Below, piece after piece: positions 41,303-54,328 of a DNA stretch of 64,000 bases (within the stretch, counting starts at the first letter, position 1; every line of letters starts with the position of its first letter). The translations under genes and the position numbers were made by a program. Source of the stretch: Manihot esculenta (taxonomy: Eukaryota > Streptophyta > Magnoliopsida > Malpighiales > Euphorbiaceae). A model generated the notes under the pieces. That model did not search any database. It worked only from the letters and a program-made list of their open reading frames with translations, and was not told the origin of the DNA. The stretch spans positions 26,392,020 through 26,456,019 of the forward strand of contig NC_035170.2 in assembly GCF_001659605.2 (NCBI RefSeq), written 5' to 3'.

Positions 41303-42991
41303 GTATTGATTTATCTTAATTTATCTTATTAATGAATATAATAATAGCTAGGTACTTTAAAACTCTGTTCACTGTTTAATTCTATCAAGAATTTTGGTAG
41401 ACATAGTGACTCAATGTTATAGTGAGTTACAAAACTTATATATTTTATTCACTTCTTATATTTGGTCCTTTACTTTCTGCTTCTGCAGGCTTGGGGAGAT
41501 TCACACCTTGAGAGAACATGTGCAGTCCTACAGAATCTGCAGGTTGAATGCACCTGAAAAAACATGTTTCAATTGTATTATTTTACAATTTTCCATGAAT
41601 TTATTTTGAATTTTTAAAAGTTACTTTATAATTTTCTACAATATAAACTTCTACATATTAAGAAATGCTCTGTCCTTTTGTATTAAATTTTTAGGCATTC
41701 TTTTTGAATTTATATGGCTTTTAAAAGTATTTATTTTTTAGGAAAAGATGAATGGTTGGAAAATAAAGTTAAATAAATGCTTATGTTCAGACAACTTGTA
41801 TACTTCTTCTATCACAAGTTAATAAAATTATTATGCAGGATATTTATTATTAATATTTTTAGTTTATCAGTAATAAATTGTATTGGTTGTCTCTGTAGGA
41901 GTAGTTAAAAAGGAAAAATGCATATAGCCGATAATTTTAAAAAGGGAAATAAAAAAATTGCTAATAAAACATTGGATCGATATCTTTTAAAAAAGTCAGT
42001 ATCGTTGCAATAACTATTAAAATTAACAGCAAATATTTTATAATGATATTAGTTTTACTATTATAAAACTTAATATGTTTTAATAGCTTATAATTTGATA
42101 GTAGTTAGTCAAAATTATTAGTAATTTTTTTTTTAATTTATTCTCTAAATTTCTAAATGTTAATATTTAATTGAGTTAAAATACTAAATACTATTATTTT
42201 TGAAATTATTATTCAATAATTTATTTATTATCTCTAAATATAAAATAGATATTCGGCTTACCCATTTTAGAACTAAATTTATCTTAAATAAATTTAAAGG
42301 GTTTTTTTTATTTATTTAAAATATTTTGTTTTAAAATAATTCATTGAATACAATTATTTATTATAAATAATTTTATATAAAAAATATCATTTTTTTTACA
42401 TAATATGACATAAAATTATGCAATATCAAAATAGTATTCAAACCATCATTTTCAAAAAAAATACATTGGATTCAATGACACGTTGGAATTTTTTCAGATG
42501 GATATTGGGAAAATTAAAAAAAAAAAAAAACAAAAATTGGACAAAGGAAAATATTAAAAAAAAAGTCTTGAGATGATAATAATTGATCACATTAGATTAA
42601 TTAAATAATATTATCTTGATGTTCTTATTACATTGAGACAGGCAATTGATCATATGAGACAGAAATTGCAGGACCATTGTCGTATACATTGTCAAAAAAA
42701 ATAAAAAAAATAAAAAAAAAAAAACCAATGCAAATGCACTTGTAGGCAAACAATTGATAGATTTTTCTCATGGCCTTTGTTATTCGTAAGCAAGAAGTTC
42801 CAGTAGATGACAATATTTTAATAGTGTTTGTAGGCTAAACAACCATGAAGAATCAAATCATAGAACATACATCATATACACGAGGAGATGGTTCAGCTGT
42901 GTTTTTATGGCAGAATGCTAGTGGAAAAGGGTAGCAATTTGATGAAGTGGAAACCTTGTTTAAAAAGTACTTAAAGGAGAGCTGTTGACAC
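41303..42991. other. Intergenic between ARF-like fragment and MAP2K gene
   Basis: No supported gene. An exon-like segment lies at 41489-41542 (acceptor TTCTGCAG, donor CTGCAG|GT), but its product AWGDSHLERTCAV is not one I recognise. The rest is A/T-rich spacer with poly-A runs at 42519-42534 and 42693-42724. The last part is the MAP2K 3' flank. Confidence 0.45.
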
Positions 42992-45900
42992 TTACTTACC
43001 AGAAGTTTCTTGAGAGACTTCGTTTGTGAAGTAAGATGAGAGATCTACTTGCAGGTAATCATACTTGTTCATGAATGCATGTGTCTGGCATTGCAAGTGA
43101 AAGCATTAAGAAAAAAATCAAATATAGAAATTGGTGATCAGAAGAAATTATGGGATTTCTGTTCGACGTTGAGGAGAAAAAAAATTAAGAATTTCACATA
43201 CATACCAAAAGTTCAGATGTTGACCGTCTCTTTTTTGGATCCTTCTGCAAACTGAAAAAGACATTAGCATCCCATGGGAGGATTAGTGACCTCATAATTC
43301 ATATTTTTTGTAAGACAAAAGAAAATTACCAATCCAATCTTTGTTATTGTAGTTTTGAGTAGACGAGTGTACAAGAAATATTATTTCATCAAAAGAAAAC
43401 AAAGACAGAAATGAGATGCAAAAAACCTTATTATATCAAATATTCCAAATATAGATAAAATATTTTCCATTAGATTGCTTGACACTGATAAGAATTAATC
43501 AACATGAACATATTTCTAAATTATACTGTGCACTCAATTCATGTACTCTTACTCATAAGAACTGGATTATATATTCATAATTTAAGAAAAACTGATTTTT
43601 GTGAGTAAAGGTACATGTCACGTGTTACCCAGATGCACTGTATAATTTTTCAATATCCTAAAGTATGGACTTGTCAATGTCATATTGAAAGCCACGAATC
43701 ACTCTTATAACTAAAGACAGCAAAACTGATATAGAACATGTCTTTCGTTAGCACCACACAATTAAACCTTACCATGAAGATATGAATGAGCAAAACTCGG
43801 AGGAAAATTGATCAGAAGGTGCACAAGGTTCAGGTTGCTCAACAATAGCTTCCATAAGTTCAAAAAGGTTAGCCCAGACTTCACCCTGGTCCGGAGAGGA
43901 ATATGGGAATTGACCAGTTGCACACTCCAGCATTACTATTCCCATGCTCCAAATGTCACTTTTGTAGTCGTGCGATCCTTCACTAATTTCACTGCTAATT
44001 CTCTCAGGCTACAAAGCACAATTGCACATGATCAAGTTTTAAATACAAGCAGAATAATGGGTAACCTATGAACTTTGCAGCCAGGGAAAGAGGAAAAATT
44101 CTTGCAAGGAAGAAAAAGAAATTAGACATTGCCACAGGTACAATTAAGGAAAATAATACAATTAAATACCCACAGACATGTAGTGGTATGTGCCAACATA
44201 AGTATTTGCCTGTCCAGAGGTGCTTGCCATTATTGCACTCACACCAAAGTCAGCAATCTTAACTTCTCCTTTATGATTTATCAATATATTTGAAGGTTTC
44301 AAGTCCCTATGAATAATATGTTTTTCATGATGAAGATACGATAAACCCTGGAGCACCTGCAGCAATATTTTTCATTTTAAATATTAAGAAAAATGATAGG
44401 GCACAATAAATCTTTATCTACTATAAATAACTGAAGTTCATGGGTCTTATGAGTTTTCAAATTTTTCACCTGCTTACAGATGGCAGCAAGATATGGTTCT
44501 GCAATTCTTGTATTTCTTTTCAGAAACTCTGCCAAAGATCCACCATCCATATACTCTAATACAGTTGAAATGTCACCATTGTTATAGAATGAATCGTAAA
44601 ACTTGACCACATATGGACATTGTGAGGTTAGATTAATTCTTAATTCCCTGGCAATTGCTTTCCTTGCCTTTTCCTCAATCCTCAGCTGTATGACCTAAAT
44701 CAAACAAGAATCACAAAATTCATGATAGAAAGCATCAGTATAACTCGTTGGAAGATTGAGTAAATGGAAAGCTGGATTTTAGCTTTCACCATGACATTGC
44801 AGAAGCTTAATATTTAACATAACAAAAGAGATAAGCCAGAGAGGAAAGAAACTCAAATTATTATTCCTGAAAACAGAGGACATACAAACAGAAACAGAGT
44901 TTTTTCTTTCCTCCTCATTTTTCTAAGGAGTGAAGCCAATAAAAATACGTGCTCGTTATGTATGGAGATAGTTGAAAGTTTTCTTTTTGGTTCAAGTATT
45001 ACCCATCTCATGCACAATCAATGGCTGGAAGTGTTCATAATTTCTATTGAGATTTAATCGATTGATTGCATTATATTATATTACGGTATACCAAACGTAT
45101 CACAAGAAAAGAAAAATAAGTCCAGAACAGATCATACCTTTAATGCGAAAAACTGTTCAGTCCACTTATGTCGCACCAGTTGCACAATTCCACTACTTCC
45201 CTTCCCAATGACCTTAATGGCTTCTAAATCAGCTAAAGACAATTGGTGGTCTGATGGCTTTATAGGGGCTGCCTGAATACAGGAGATACAATCTTACATT
45301 TTTTTAATATTAATTCTTGCTTTCTAGTAACACTGTTTTGGGAGGAAGTTTTAGAGGTAAAGTAAGGTTTTTCAAAATAGTGTTCATATATAGAAGGAGG
45401 ATTTTTCAAGAAAGGTAAGTTCGAAACCCACCAAAAATCTCACTTATTTAGTCATCAATTTGGAGAGTTGGAGAAGTTTTGATACTTTTTTTTTTTTTGG
45501 AAAAAATTACCTAGATGGGTCTACAAGGACCTGGATTCTATGTGAATCCCACTTTCATTTTATGGTCCACCAGACAAAAAATTCCCTTTTTCACTTCATC
45601 CAAACACACTGTGAATTGGCCTATTTTTGCAATTAAGAGAACTCTTTCAAGAGTTGGTATATAAACAATGAAAGAAATACATTAAGATTATAGAATAAGA
45701 TATTTCAAATTAAATTAAACAGTTTGTTATGATGCACAATGTAAAGTTACTAATTAAACTAGTTCAACATATTCAAGAAATGTTGAACCTCTCTCCCCAG
45801 ACAAAAAACGAATTCATGGTCACAAATCATATCTTTCTTTACTTACAACGGTATGTCAACAAATCAGTGGCGAAGTCCTCATAAGAGAAAAAAAAAGATA

Positions 45901-46200
45901 TAAATTATCTGACAGTCTTACAGCTTTAGTTTCGGTTTGCGAGACAATTCGAATTCCGTCACGATTCACGCGCAGATCACCATCGACAAACGTACCGCTT
46001 TCGGTTCTGCCCCCGATCCGGCACCAGAAATCAGTAAAACTGCAATAAAAATTGATATATTTTTACAAAGAGCGAATGAGAAGAGAGTTGCAGGCTTACA
46101 GGAAGTCGGCGATGGAAACTCCATGAGGAGAGGAAGGGAGAGAGAGCTGGAGGTCGGCTTTACGGCCGTTTAAGGCAGCACCTTTGCCGTTCGTCTTCAT
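42992..46200 (-). CDS. MAP kinase kinase, MKK2-like (gene A)
   Basis: Group-A MAP2K; relatives are activated by MEKK1 and phosphorylate MPK4-type MAPKs. Eight exons: complement(join(42992..43084, 43206..43251, 43773..44008, 44174..44356, 44470..44694, 45138..45272, 45922..46006, 46100..46200)), 367 aa. The N-terminus holds a MAPK docking-like motif [10 protein letters not shown], then [20 protein letters not shown], diagnostic of MKK1/2. Kinase: GKGSSG (85-90), Lys107, HRD 198-200, DFG 218-220, activation loop with the plant signature T228-x5-T234, GTYHYMSPERI, and a C-terminal [15 protein letters not shown]. All catalytic residues are present and every exon joins in frame. An alternative upstream acceptor at 46040 would add 11 in-frame residues. 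It is head-to-head with chimera gene 2. Confidence 0.9.
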
Positions 46201-47249
46201 TACAATTGGTCAAGTCTGAAGAGTGTGGAACAGAATTGCAAATCCTTGGAAGGAGATAACGGAAATAGTTAACTTCACTATCTCTAAAAACTAAAAGGTC
46301 AACCGGTCAGCGAAAACATAAATTGTATACTAACTTTCCCGTTTATCTTTTTTCATTACTTTCTGGCGCCATTCTCCCCGTCGTGGACGTTCGTCTGGGT
46401 CCCTTCAAAAAAGAAGTTAGTTACATTAAATTCTTGGAAAATTACAATTATATCCATGGGGTTTCGGCATTAATAATGAAATGGTCCCTTGATTTTTAAA
46501 ATTAAACAAGTTAATCCAAATTTGTCTCTCAATTATATAATAGAAGCCGAAAATATCAAATTTAATTTTTTTATCTAAAAATATCCCTAAACTGTGATTA
46601 AAAGAGTTAATTAAAACTATGTTTATCAGAATCTGAAAGTGGATTATATTCTACTCAATTGATTTGGACAACATCTTTAGTTTTTTATTAAAAATTCAAA
46701 GATATTTTTAAAGTAAAATACAAAGACTTCTTATATGATTAAATTTTTTTTTTTCAAATATACCCAAATTTAAGACCTTACTTGTGATTAGGTCAACTCT
46801 TTTTTGACTAATGCTTCGGCAAACAATTTAGAATTATATTTCCAGCAAGCTATTTAATAAAGAGTAATATTAACGGCAATTGTAGCTTTATTACTCACAA
46901 GGAAAATTCGATCAAATACAAAATTAAATCAAAGCGCTCGTCAAATAAAACTATTCCTTTCCTTAGAAACCATAAAGCAGACACAGCCATCACCGCTGCC
47001 GCTTCTAAGAAAACCACCATCGTTGTTGGGGTTTTGTTAAATGTTGATGCTCTTTCTAATATTTTTATAGTATTAGATTATTTATTAAATAAAATTAAAA
47101 TGCATTTGTTTATGAATTGAGTGTATATATTTAAGTGTATTGTGGAAAAGGTCGTAGATGGAGTTGGGTAGTAAATTTGCAATTTGATGAGTTTTCAGTG
47201 AGAAACAGCCTTGAATTATAGAAGTCAGAAGACCTCTCATCCAGAGTCG
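46201..47249. promoter_or_regulatory. Divergent intergenic region of pair 1
   Basis: 1,049 bases between the MAP2K and chimera start codons; a shared bidirectional promoter is inferred. CCCGTTTA (46339-46346) and GCGCCATT (46366-46373, E2F-like core) lie ~140-170 bases from the MAP2K ATG, and both recur in the second and third modules. The middle is otherwise unlike the other two modules. No gene is visible. Confidence 0.45.
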
Positions 47250-50200
47250 ATGGCGTGGCCGTTCGCTGGAGCTGAACCCATCCAATTATTCGTCAAAATG
47301 ATGAATTCGCAAGCTCCACCCATGGAAATCAACGTGGATGCTAATGATATTATAAAGATTATCCACGAGAAAATTCTAGTGACCTGGAAAATTCCAGTTA
47401 CTGAACAGAAGTTCTTTTATGGGACAAAGCAGCTACAATACTGGGACACGGTTAAACAGTGCTCAATTCAAAACAAAGCCTGCCTTGAGTTGATGGTTCG
47501 ATGGGATGACATGGACGGCACGTCGGCACTTCTCCAAATGGTTCATCAAATGAGTTCAAGCATTTGTCGCATGTGCCAAGGTGAATCCGATTCCAAAAAT
47601 GAAGACTGCCGTAATATTATTACGGCGGCGTTGGAGCGCCTAAGAGAAGAGAAATTGGACAGTCTTTCTTTGTATTCTGTCCCTGCGACTTTGGTTATGC
47701 TTTATAGCTCGCCGATTGAAGGTAACAAATTCTATGGTCATAATTTGATAATGCTTTACATGGAACTTATATTGATGAACGATGATGAGGATTTTCCAGA
47801 TGAAAAAGCTTCTTTGGGATTAGAATTTTGTAATTTGCTCAGAGAATTATCTGCTGAAGATCCTCTGTACAAATCTTGCAGGACTATTCTAGCAGAGCTT
47901 TTAGGAGATTATGAGATTCATTCCGATTATGATGAATGCATGATAACCGAAATTCTACTATTCGCTTTCAAGTTATCACAAGACTTGTCGAATGGATTGG
48001 CCAAGTCCTTCTATCGATGGGAACACATTGAATTACTGAGAATTCAATTTGGTGAGTTTGGAAAATTCTTATGCGTATTACGTAAGGCTATTGATGTTCA
48101 GATAAAAGTCGATGAGAATGATGATCAGAATTCGATGGTTGAATTAATAGTTGCCGGAATTGGAATTATTTTTCAAGTTCACTTGAAAGATATGGAGCAG
48201 AATCTTGCTTGTTTTGCCAATATGATACAAGTATTTGAAAAAATTGATACGCTGCGTTCTGTTTCACTTCTGTATTTGGCCATTCTGAATGAATTGAATA
48301 GCATGTCTCAACTTCTGGAGGGTGCTCCGGATGAATTTCAGCGTTTATTAGAATGCCAGAAGAATTCACTACAAATAATGATTAAGAACATCATGCGGGG
48401 TGATGATTATGATTGGCTTCTTGAGTACATTGCTATGCTTGATTCTGAATCCAGGATGCATTTAGTAATGATGAAGATGATCCCGGAGAAAAGATTACGC
48501 GACGCAGAGCTCTACAAGCCTCTCATCTGGTGGTCCGAAAATTTGGACAAAAAGCTGTTCAATGCAGTAAAAAATACGGATCTTAGAGATCCTAAAGTAT
48601 TGCATCTTTGGTTATGCAAGTTATGTCAAATTTTATTCGAACCAAAAAATCTCCTGTTCCGGGCATGCACAAATGATCCTACAAAGTTCTATCCTAATCC
48701 TGGTAAAATCGCACCTTTTGATGCCTTTCTTTGAGTTTTCCTGCTTGTACTTTTATTTCCTTGAGAAATGATTGATCCATATCTTTTTTCAGCAGCTTTG
48801 TCATATATTACTTTCTGAGATATCATTAGGGCATAGAATATTGAACTGGCAGAAGATTTTTCATGTTACTATTAAATATTGTTATCTGAACTAGATAAAT
48901 ATATATGTTTGAGAAAAAAAGATTGTGTATGCAGAGTTGGAGCCAGAACCCTTTCATCTTGATTGTTTGAGTTTTGCTGGTAAAGTGATTGCAGTAGCAC
49001 TGATGCATGAAATACAAGTAGGTATTGCCTTAGATCTTTTGTTTCTTATGCAACTGGCTGGAAAGAATATTTCGTTAGAAGATGCAAGGAATGTAGATTC
49101 ATGCCTTCACAATGCGGGCAAGGATATCTCTAAACAGGTATCCTTTTTCACAAAAGGCTTTGAGAGTATTTTTGGGACACCAATTTTACAACTGCTATCT
49201 TTTAAGGGACTAGAGCTTGAAGATCTTAACCAGGTGCTAAAAGGAAAAATAAATCTTACATCTAATTCTAGTAAGAAGAAAAAATATGTGAATCATGACT
49301 TCGATGAAAGTGATCCTCTGATGTCCCAATTACAAGAGGTATGTGCTTGTAAATTTTTCTTACTCTTAACGGAGCTATTGTTTCCTTCACTTTTTCATGC
49401 TTATCACGGCTCAGAAGCTTCATTTCAAAATATTATTGCATGAGCCGCTTTATCATTGGAACCTTCTTTGGAAATAAATGGCTTGTATTTTTTCATTTTT
49501 CTGAAGAAATTGTAGGTTGCTGAATATCTAGCTCTTTCATCAATTTCTTATTGTTACTAGAGTAAATAATTTTGAAAGTGATCCTCTGATGTCCCAACTG
49601 CAAAAGGTATGTGCTTGTAGAGTTTACTGTGTGTTACTCTAGCATATAAAACTTTTGTTTCCTTTACTTTTCATGTATATCACAGCTCTGAAGCTTGCTT
49701 TGGAAATATTATCGCATGAGCTGCTTCCTTACTGGAATTCTTTTTGGGAATTAAAGGCTTCCTTGTAAACTTTTGAACTTCTATTCAAGAACTTCCAACA
49801 ATTGTATAATACTGGAGCAAGTTCAGCTAATGTTTTAGATGAAATATTCTAAGTTTTGGGAACTATTTCATTAATATAACCATGCTTAACACTCAATTAA
49901 TTCCTTTTAAAGTATAATACATAAACTATGTTGAATAATTTGCAGATTAGAAGACAGAGAATTAATATTACAGATTGGCAATGGGGTGATTTCCTGGGCA
50001 GTGGGTCATTTGGACGAGTGTATGAAGGTTAATAGGTTATGCTGCTGATGGTTTCTTTTTCGCAGTAAAGGTAGCTCCGTTATTAGAAGGGAAAAAAGTT
50101 GACCAAATTGAGCAAGAGATTGCTTTGCTATGTCAGTTCAGTCATCCAAATATAGTGAAATACTTTGGCACACATAAGGATGAAATCTCTATATTTTTCT

Positions 50201-50747
50201 TGAGCTTGTAAGAGCAGGTTCCCTCGAAAAACTTTATCAGAAGTTTCAACTTCGAGATTCTCAAGTGTCTTTGTACACCATGCAAATACTGAAAGGTTTA
50301 AAGTACCTTCATGATCGAAATGTAGTCCACAGAGACATTAAATGTGCAAACATTTTAGTTGATGAGAAAGGATGTGTGAAAATTGCAGATTTTGGATTGT
50401 CAAAGGTGACCAACTTAAAAACTCTCATGAAGTCTTGCTGGTGGAATCCTCGTTGGATGCCTCCTGAGGTTGTTAATGGGAAGGGAGGAGGGTATGGATT
50501 TAAAGCTGATATTTGGAGCATTGGCTGCACAGTGTTAGAAATGTCCACCCGCCAAATTCCTTACTCTCATTTGGAACCTGGAGCTGTAGATTACAGCATT
50601 GGAGAGGGTAACCTACCTCCTCTTCCTGATTCTCTCTCGAAGCATTCACGAGATTTCATCCTGCAATGCTTGCAAGTTAATCCAGATGATCGTCCGACAG
50701 CTGCTAAGCTTTTAGGGCATCCATTTGTAAAGGGGCGCTGCTCTTAG
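47250..50747 (+). pseudogene. UBL - HECT N-lobe - MEKK chimera (gene 2), kinase broken
   Basis: Exons 47250-48702, 48935-49338 and 49946-50747, with the same phases as genes 1 and 3. Exon 1 is intact: MAWPFAGAEPIQLFVKMM begins a ubiquitin-like domain (~10-82), then a UPL5-like body ending FEPKNLLFRACTNDPTKF. Exon 2 holds the HECT N-lobe (FDCLSFAGKVIAVALMH-like, LMQLAGKNISLEDA), but about 45 residues are deleted between CLHN and ISKQV relative to gene 3. Exon 3 opens the kinase with GSGSFGRVYEG, then an 8-base insertion (TAATAGGT type) makes a stop at 50030-50032. A 4-base deletion near 50187 shifts the frame again. The rest stays open (VVHRDIKCAN, ADFGLSKV, WWNPRWMPPE). A 647-aa UBL-HECT protein without kinase could still be made. 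Confidence 0.8.
49569..49610 (+). repeat. Duplicated exon-2 end inside the gene 2 intron
   Basis: GAAAGTGATCCTCTGATGTC plus CCAACTGCAAAAGGTATGTG repeats the last ~35 bases of exon 2 and its donor, closer to gene 3's sequence than to gene 2's own exon end. It looks like a conversion or short duplication footprint. Confidence 0.65.
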
Positions 50748-52167
50748 CATGTTTGCATCTCAATAACTTGCTTCTGCGTTTCTTGTAAGAAACTTCTGGG
50801 TTTTCTTCCTATTTTTATTTTTTTTTCTAAATTAATTCAGAAATTATAATTTAAATAAGATTTACTCATGTTAGTAGTCGGCCAATTGTATTGCAACCAA
50901 TGGAATTAAATGATGCTGTTCATTTTTCGTTACAACTAATGATTAAAAACAGTACCAAGGAAATTAGAAGATTATGATTAACACTATAAGGAAGTTTTAG
51001 CTGCTTCATATATGAGGCTCAAGACTCATTGTTTTGACTTCTCTTCACAGGCCCATCACCAACATTGTGAATTTCCTTCCATTCGGTTAGAGATGGATGA
51101 ATTGGGCAAGCAAATTCAATTGGCAAAGAGACATTTGATGGAGATGTGCAGAGACATAAGGTTTTAATGCAGGAAAGAGCATTGGGCACTCTGCTCTAAA
51201 AGCTAAGAGCTATTGTTGTGAGATGGATGAATGTCACGTGTTCTGTAGTGTTATCTTCTTTTTTTTCTCATGTCCCATGCATTTGGTTTTTGTCAATTCA
51301 CTTCCTGAAATTGTGTATAAAGTTTGTTGATTGATGAAAATTAAATTTTTGCTTTTAAAAAAAAAAAATTGTGGAGGATCTGCATGCAATTGATGGAATG
51401 AATGCAGAATTCGACATCTTGCTTTTGTTTTTCCTTTTGTTTTTTTTTTTCTCGCACATCTTGCTTCTATTTATTGAAAGAAGCAAATGATAGACGTATC
51501 ACTACTATATGCTGGGTTTTTTCTTTGAACAAGGATTGTTAGGTTTTGAAAGGAGAACAAGAGATTTAACTTGAGACTTAATTGTCCTAAATCTTTATTC
51601 ATTGAAGCATGATTATACATAGAGAAAACAAAACAAAAAGCCTTAACAACTATATCTATCAAATCAAATTAAAACAAAATCAATCAAAATTATTTTATCC
51701 TATCTTCAGAATTCAACTTATTCTCTTAGGTATATTTTTCTCCGACAGGAAAGTATGCATATTTCGACAAGAGATTTGTTGTAGAGTTGGAGCATAATTG
51801 AAATGAAATGATAAGGAATTCTCTAAATGAAAATTTTTATTATCTTGACAAAAAATAAAGCTACACATATTGTTTTACAAATAAGACACCTGTTTATCAA
51901 TGCGGATCAGGGCACTATAATATTCAACAGTTGATAAATAGAAACCTAGCGATTTTAATACAAAGATAGATTCGATGCCTGATTGATAGATTTTTTGTGG
52001 CCCTGTCTTTCTTGAGCAACAAATTCATAGAATACACACATATATATAAGGTAGAAAACACCCACGAGGAGATGCTTTAGCTGTGTTGATATGGCAGATG
52101 CTTTGCAATTCGAAGTAGTGGTAAACATTCTTTAGCCAGTTCTTGAAGTAGAGCTGTCTGATCATAC
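50748..52167. other. Convergent intergenic region
   Basis: Between the 3' ends of chimera gene 2 (plus) and MAP2K gene B (minus). Its first ~500 bases correspond to the 3' flank of gene 3 (60805-61330), including the conserved phrase CTTCACAGGCCCATCACCAA and an EMDELGKQIQLAK-coding stretch at ~51080-51140. The remainder shows no gene. Confidence 0.5.
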
Positions 52168-54328
52168 TTACTTACTAGAAGTTTCTGGAGAGCCTGCGTT
52201 TGTGAAGTAAGATTTGAGGGCTTCTGCTTGCAGGTCGCCATACCTGATCATGAATGGATGTTCCTGCCATTGCAATTGAAAATATTAAAAGGAAAATAAA
52301 ATGTTAGAAATGTCTGCTGATCAGCACAAAATTGATGGTATTTCATTTGGATGTCAAGGAGGAGAAAAATAAAAGTTTCAGTTACCAGAAGGTCACGTGC
52401 TGACCATCTTTTTGTTGGGTCTTTCTGCAGACTGGAAAAAGACAAAAGAAGCCCAGAGTATTATTTCATAAAACCAATTCAATGACATTATATGAAATAT
52501 TCCAAATAAAGATTAAATATTTCTATTAAATTGCTTGATACTCACAAGAGTCGATCAACATAACAAGTAAATAAAGACATGCAAGGTTATTCAGGACTCA
52601 TCAATATCATACTGAAACCCTGAAATCACTTTTTTAACAACGGACAGCAAAATTGAGATGGAACATTCCTTCTGTAAGCACCACATGTTTAATCTTTACC
52701 ATGAAGATATGAATGAGCAAAACTCTGGGGAAAATTGATCAGAGGGTGCACAAGGTTCTGGTTGCTTAACAATAGCTGCCACAAGTTGATAAACGCTAGC
52801 CCAGTCTTCACTCCGGTCTGGCGGAGAATATGGGAATTGACCAGTTGCACACTGCAGCATTACTATACCCAGGCTCCAAATGTCACTTCTGTAGTTGTGC
52901 TCTCCTCCACTAACTTCACTGCTAATCCTTTCAGGCTACAAAAAATAAGCAGAATTATGGGCAACCTCTGAAATTTGCTGCCAGAGGAAAGAGGAAAAAT
53001 TCTTGCATATTGCCACAAGCATAATTAAGAAAAATAATGCAATTAAATACTCACAGACATATAGTGGTATGTACCAACGTAAGTATTTGCATGTCCAGAA
53101 GTGCTTGCCATTATTGCACTTACACCAAAGTCAGCAATCTTGACTTCTCCTTCATGATTTATCAGTATGTTACAAGGTTTCAGGTCCCTATGAATGATAT
53201 GTTTTTCATGATGAAGATACAATAAACCCTGGAGTACCTGCAGCAATAAAAATAAAATAAAAGTAAAAGCTATTAACAAAAATAATTGGGCAACAAATAA
53301 ATCTTTATCTACAATAATTAAATAGCTGAAGCTCGTAGTCTTGTGGGTTTTCCAGATATTTCACCTGTTTACAGATGGCAGCAAGATATGCTTCTGCAAT
53401 TTTTTTAACTTTGTTGAGAAGATCAGCCAAAGATCCACCATCCATATACTCCAAGACAATCGAAATTTTGCCATTGTCGTAGAAAGACTCGTAAAACATG
53501 ACCACGTTTGGACATTGTGAGGTTAAATTGATTCTTAATTCCCTAGCAATTAATTTCCTTGCGCTCTCCTCAATCTTCAGCTCCATAACCTAAATCAAAC
53601 AAGAACCACAAAATCACATTCTTTTTCTGTACAATTAGCTTTGATTGAAATGCAAAATATAGAGATGAGTCTGAACGGATCATACCTTTAATGCAAACAA
53701 CTGCTGAGTCCACTTGTGTTGAACCAGCTGCACAATTCCACCGTTGCCCTTTCCAAGGACCTTAATGGTTTCTAAGTCAGCCAAAGCCAACTGTTGATCT
53801 GATGGCCTAATAAGGGGCGCCTGATACAGGGCACACACTTTCCCTTTGTTTAGCAGTATTAATTTTAAAAAAAAATATCTAAATAAATTCTAAAAATTAA
53901 TAAATGAATTCTTTCCACACAAACAAAAAATTTGATAGAAAAAATATAAATTGAATTAAATTTTTGCAAAATCTTTAATTTCAAATGAGGAATTTAAGTA
54001 TTGTATTTCAGTCTAATAAAAAGGAATATAAAATCTTATATTTATTAGAAATTAATAAAATCTTACAGCTTCGGTTTCGCTTTGGGAGACAATTCGAATT
54101 CCATCGCGATTCACTCTCAGATCCCCATCGAGAAATGTACCGCTAGGGGTTCTGCCACCGATCCGAGACCAGAAATCAGTAAAATTAAAACTACATTGCA
54201 CAAAGAGAGAAAGAATGAGAAAAAGGGTTTGCAGCTTACAGGAACTCAGCGAAGGAAACTCCTTGAGGAGGAGGAGGAGGGAGAGAGAGCTTAAGCTTGA
54301 GTTTAGAGTCCTTTCCCTCAGTTTTCAT
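52168..54328 (-). CDS. MAP kinase kinase, MKK2-like (gene B)
   Basis: Paralogue of gene A with the same eight exons: complement(join(52168..52263, 52386..52431, 52700..52935, 53055..53237, 53365..53589, 53686..53820, 54067..54151, 54240..54328)), 364 aa. N-terminal docking-like [13 protein letters not shown], then [20 protein letters not shown]. Kinase: GKGNGG P-loop, Lys103, HRD 194-196 in HRDLKPCN (Cys replaces the usual Ser), DFG 214-216, T224-x5-T230, YMSPERI. The C-terminus is [14 protein letters not shown], closer to the usual MKK2 ending than gene A. All junctions are GT-AG and in frame. It should encode an active MAP2K in the cytosol or nucleus. It is head-to-head with chimera gene 3 and tail-to-tail with gene 2. 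Confidence 0.9.
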
